Part shown: positions 5,073 through 5,248 of the stretch, piece by piece | Layout: the number at the start of each line of letters is the position of its first letter | Numbering within the stretch: position 1 is the stretch's first letter | Source: an uncultured Nesterenkonia sp. | GTDB taxonomy: Bacteria; Actinomycetota; Actinomycetes; Actinomycetales; Micrococcaceae | Direction: 5' to 3' | DNA: 5,248 nt | Assembly: GCA_946221825.1 (NCBI GenBank) | Contig: CAMINA010000102.1 | Span: 1 to 5,248 of the forward strand | Made by a program: the position numbers and the translations under genes | Notes under the pieces: generated by a model | What the model was told of the DNA's origin: nothing | The model's database searches: none | Seen by the model: the letters and a program-made list of their open reading frames with translations, nothing else

Positions 5073-5248
5073 ATGGCGTACAGAGAAGGTGAAGAGCGGC
5101 AGATGATCGATGGCCAGGAGGTCATCGTCATCCGGTCGGCGAAGCGCAAGCGGACCATCAGCGCCGACCTGGTCGGCGGGACGCTGCGCCTACGGGTGCC
5201 GCTTCGGCTGGGCAAGGGGCAGCTGGAGGAGCATGCCCGCGCCTTCCA
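5073..5248 (+). CDS. YgjP-like M48/DUF45 metallopeptidase, N-terminal fragment
   Basis: The frame opens at ATG 5073 and runs 58 codons to the window edge. The segment VIVIRSAKRKRTISADLVGG (residues 17-36), followed by LRLRVPLRL and LEEHARAF, matches the N-terminus of YgjP-like (DUF45, M48 metal-dependent hydrolase) proteins. In these an Arg/Lys-rich RRSxRRKRT-type strand comes before a later HExxH zinc site. That site would lie beyond the window, so activity cannot be judged. The start at 5073 fits a leaderless transcript; an alternative ATG at 5103 has a purine-rich GAAGAG 6 nt upstream and would still keep the recognised segment. It is divergent from the ThiF-like gene across 71 bp. The family call rests on a short segment. 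Confidence 0.75.
   Translation, partial: MAYREGEERQMIDGQEVIVIRSAKRKRTISADLVGGTLRLRVPLRLGKGQLEEHARAF

Noticed and set aside
1..5248. Mobile element, phage, CRISPR or defence island
   Set aside because: There is no transposase, integrase, terminal repeat or spacer-type array. Composition is uniform and the gene order is typical of the core actinobacterial chromosome.

Overview
The window is high-GC DNA with codons strongly biased to G or C in the third position. Gene content and order point to an actinobacterium, probably order Micrococcales (Micrococcaceae-like). The genus cannot be fixed from the sequence alone. Genes fill nearly the whole window, and no stretch over 300 bases lacks a gene. 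No tRNA, rRNA, CRISPR array, insertion sequence or phage gene was seen.

Layout, left to right. (1) 1-1285, minus strand: the N-terminal 428 residues of a UPF0182 multi-pass membrane protein; the rest lies outside the window. (2) 1286-1411: a 126-bp gap with a perfect 10-bp-stem hairpin just upstream of the UPF0182 ribosome binding site and a 15-bp tandem direct repeat. (3) 1412-2575 (possibly to 2593), minus strand: a membrane-anchored PDZ plus Lon-type (S16) serine protease with an intact Ser/Lys dyad. (4) About 2576-2695: a divergent promoter region. (5) 2696-4234, plus strand: a Zincin_2/DUF2342 'zinc-dependent metalloprotease' family protein with no HExxH motif. (6) 4201-5001, minus strand: a degenerate ThiF/E1-like protein that converges on and overlaps gene 5 by 34 bp and carries short in-frame tandem repeats. 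(7) 5002-5072: a second divergent promoter region with a perfect DnaA-box-like nonamer and a -10 box placed for a leaderless transcript. (8) 5073-5248, plus strand: the start of a YgjP-like M48/DUF45 metallopeptidase.

The set UPF0182 / PDZ-Lon protease / divergent Zincin_2 protein is a familiar actinobacterial neighbourhood; from memory, Mycobacterium tuberculosis Rv3193c-Rv3194c-Rv3195 has the same arrangement. It is therefore conserved core chromosome rather than an accessory island. Three of the five products belong to proven or putative peptidase families, and two are membrane-bound. An envelope proteolysis or quality-control role is a reasonable guess, but nothing here proves it. The most noteworthy local features are the lost or degenerate catalytic motifs in genes 5 and 6, the in-frame repeat expansions in gene 6, the hairpin before UPF0182, and the DnaA-box-like site at the right-hand promoter.
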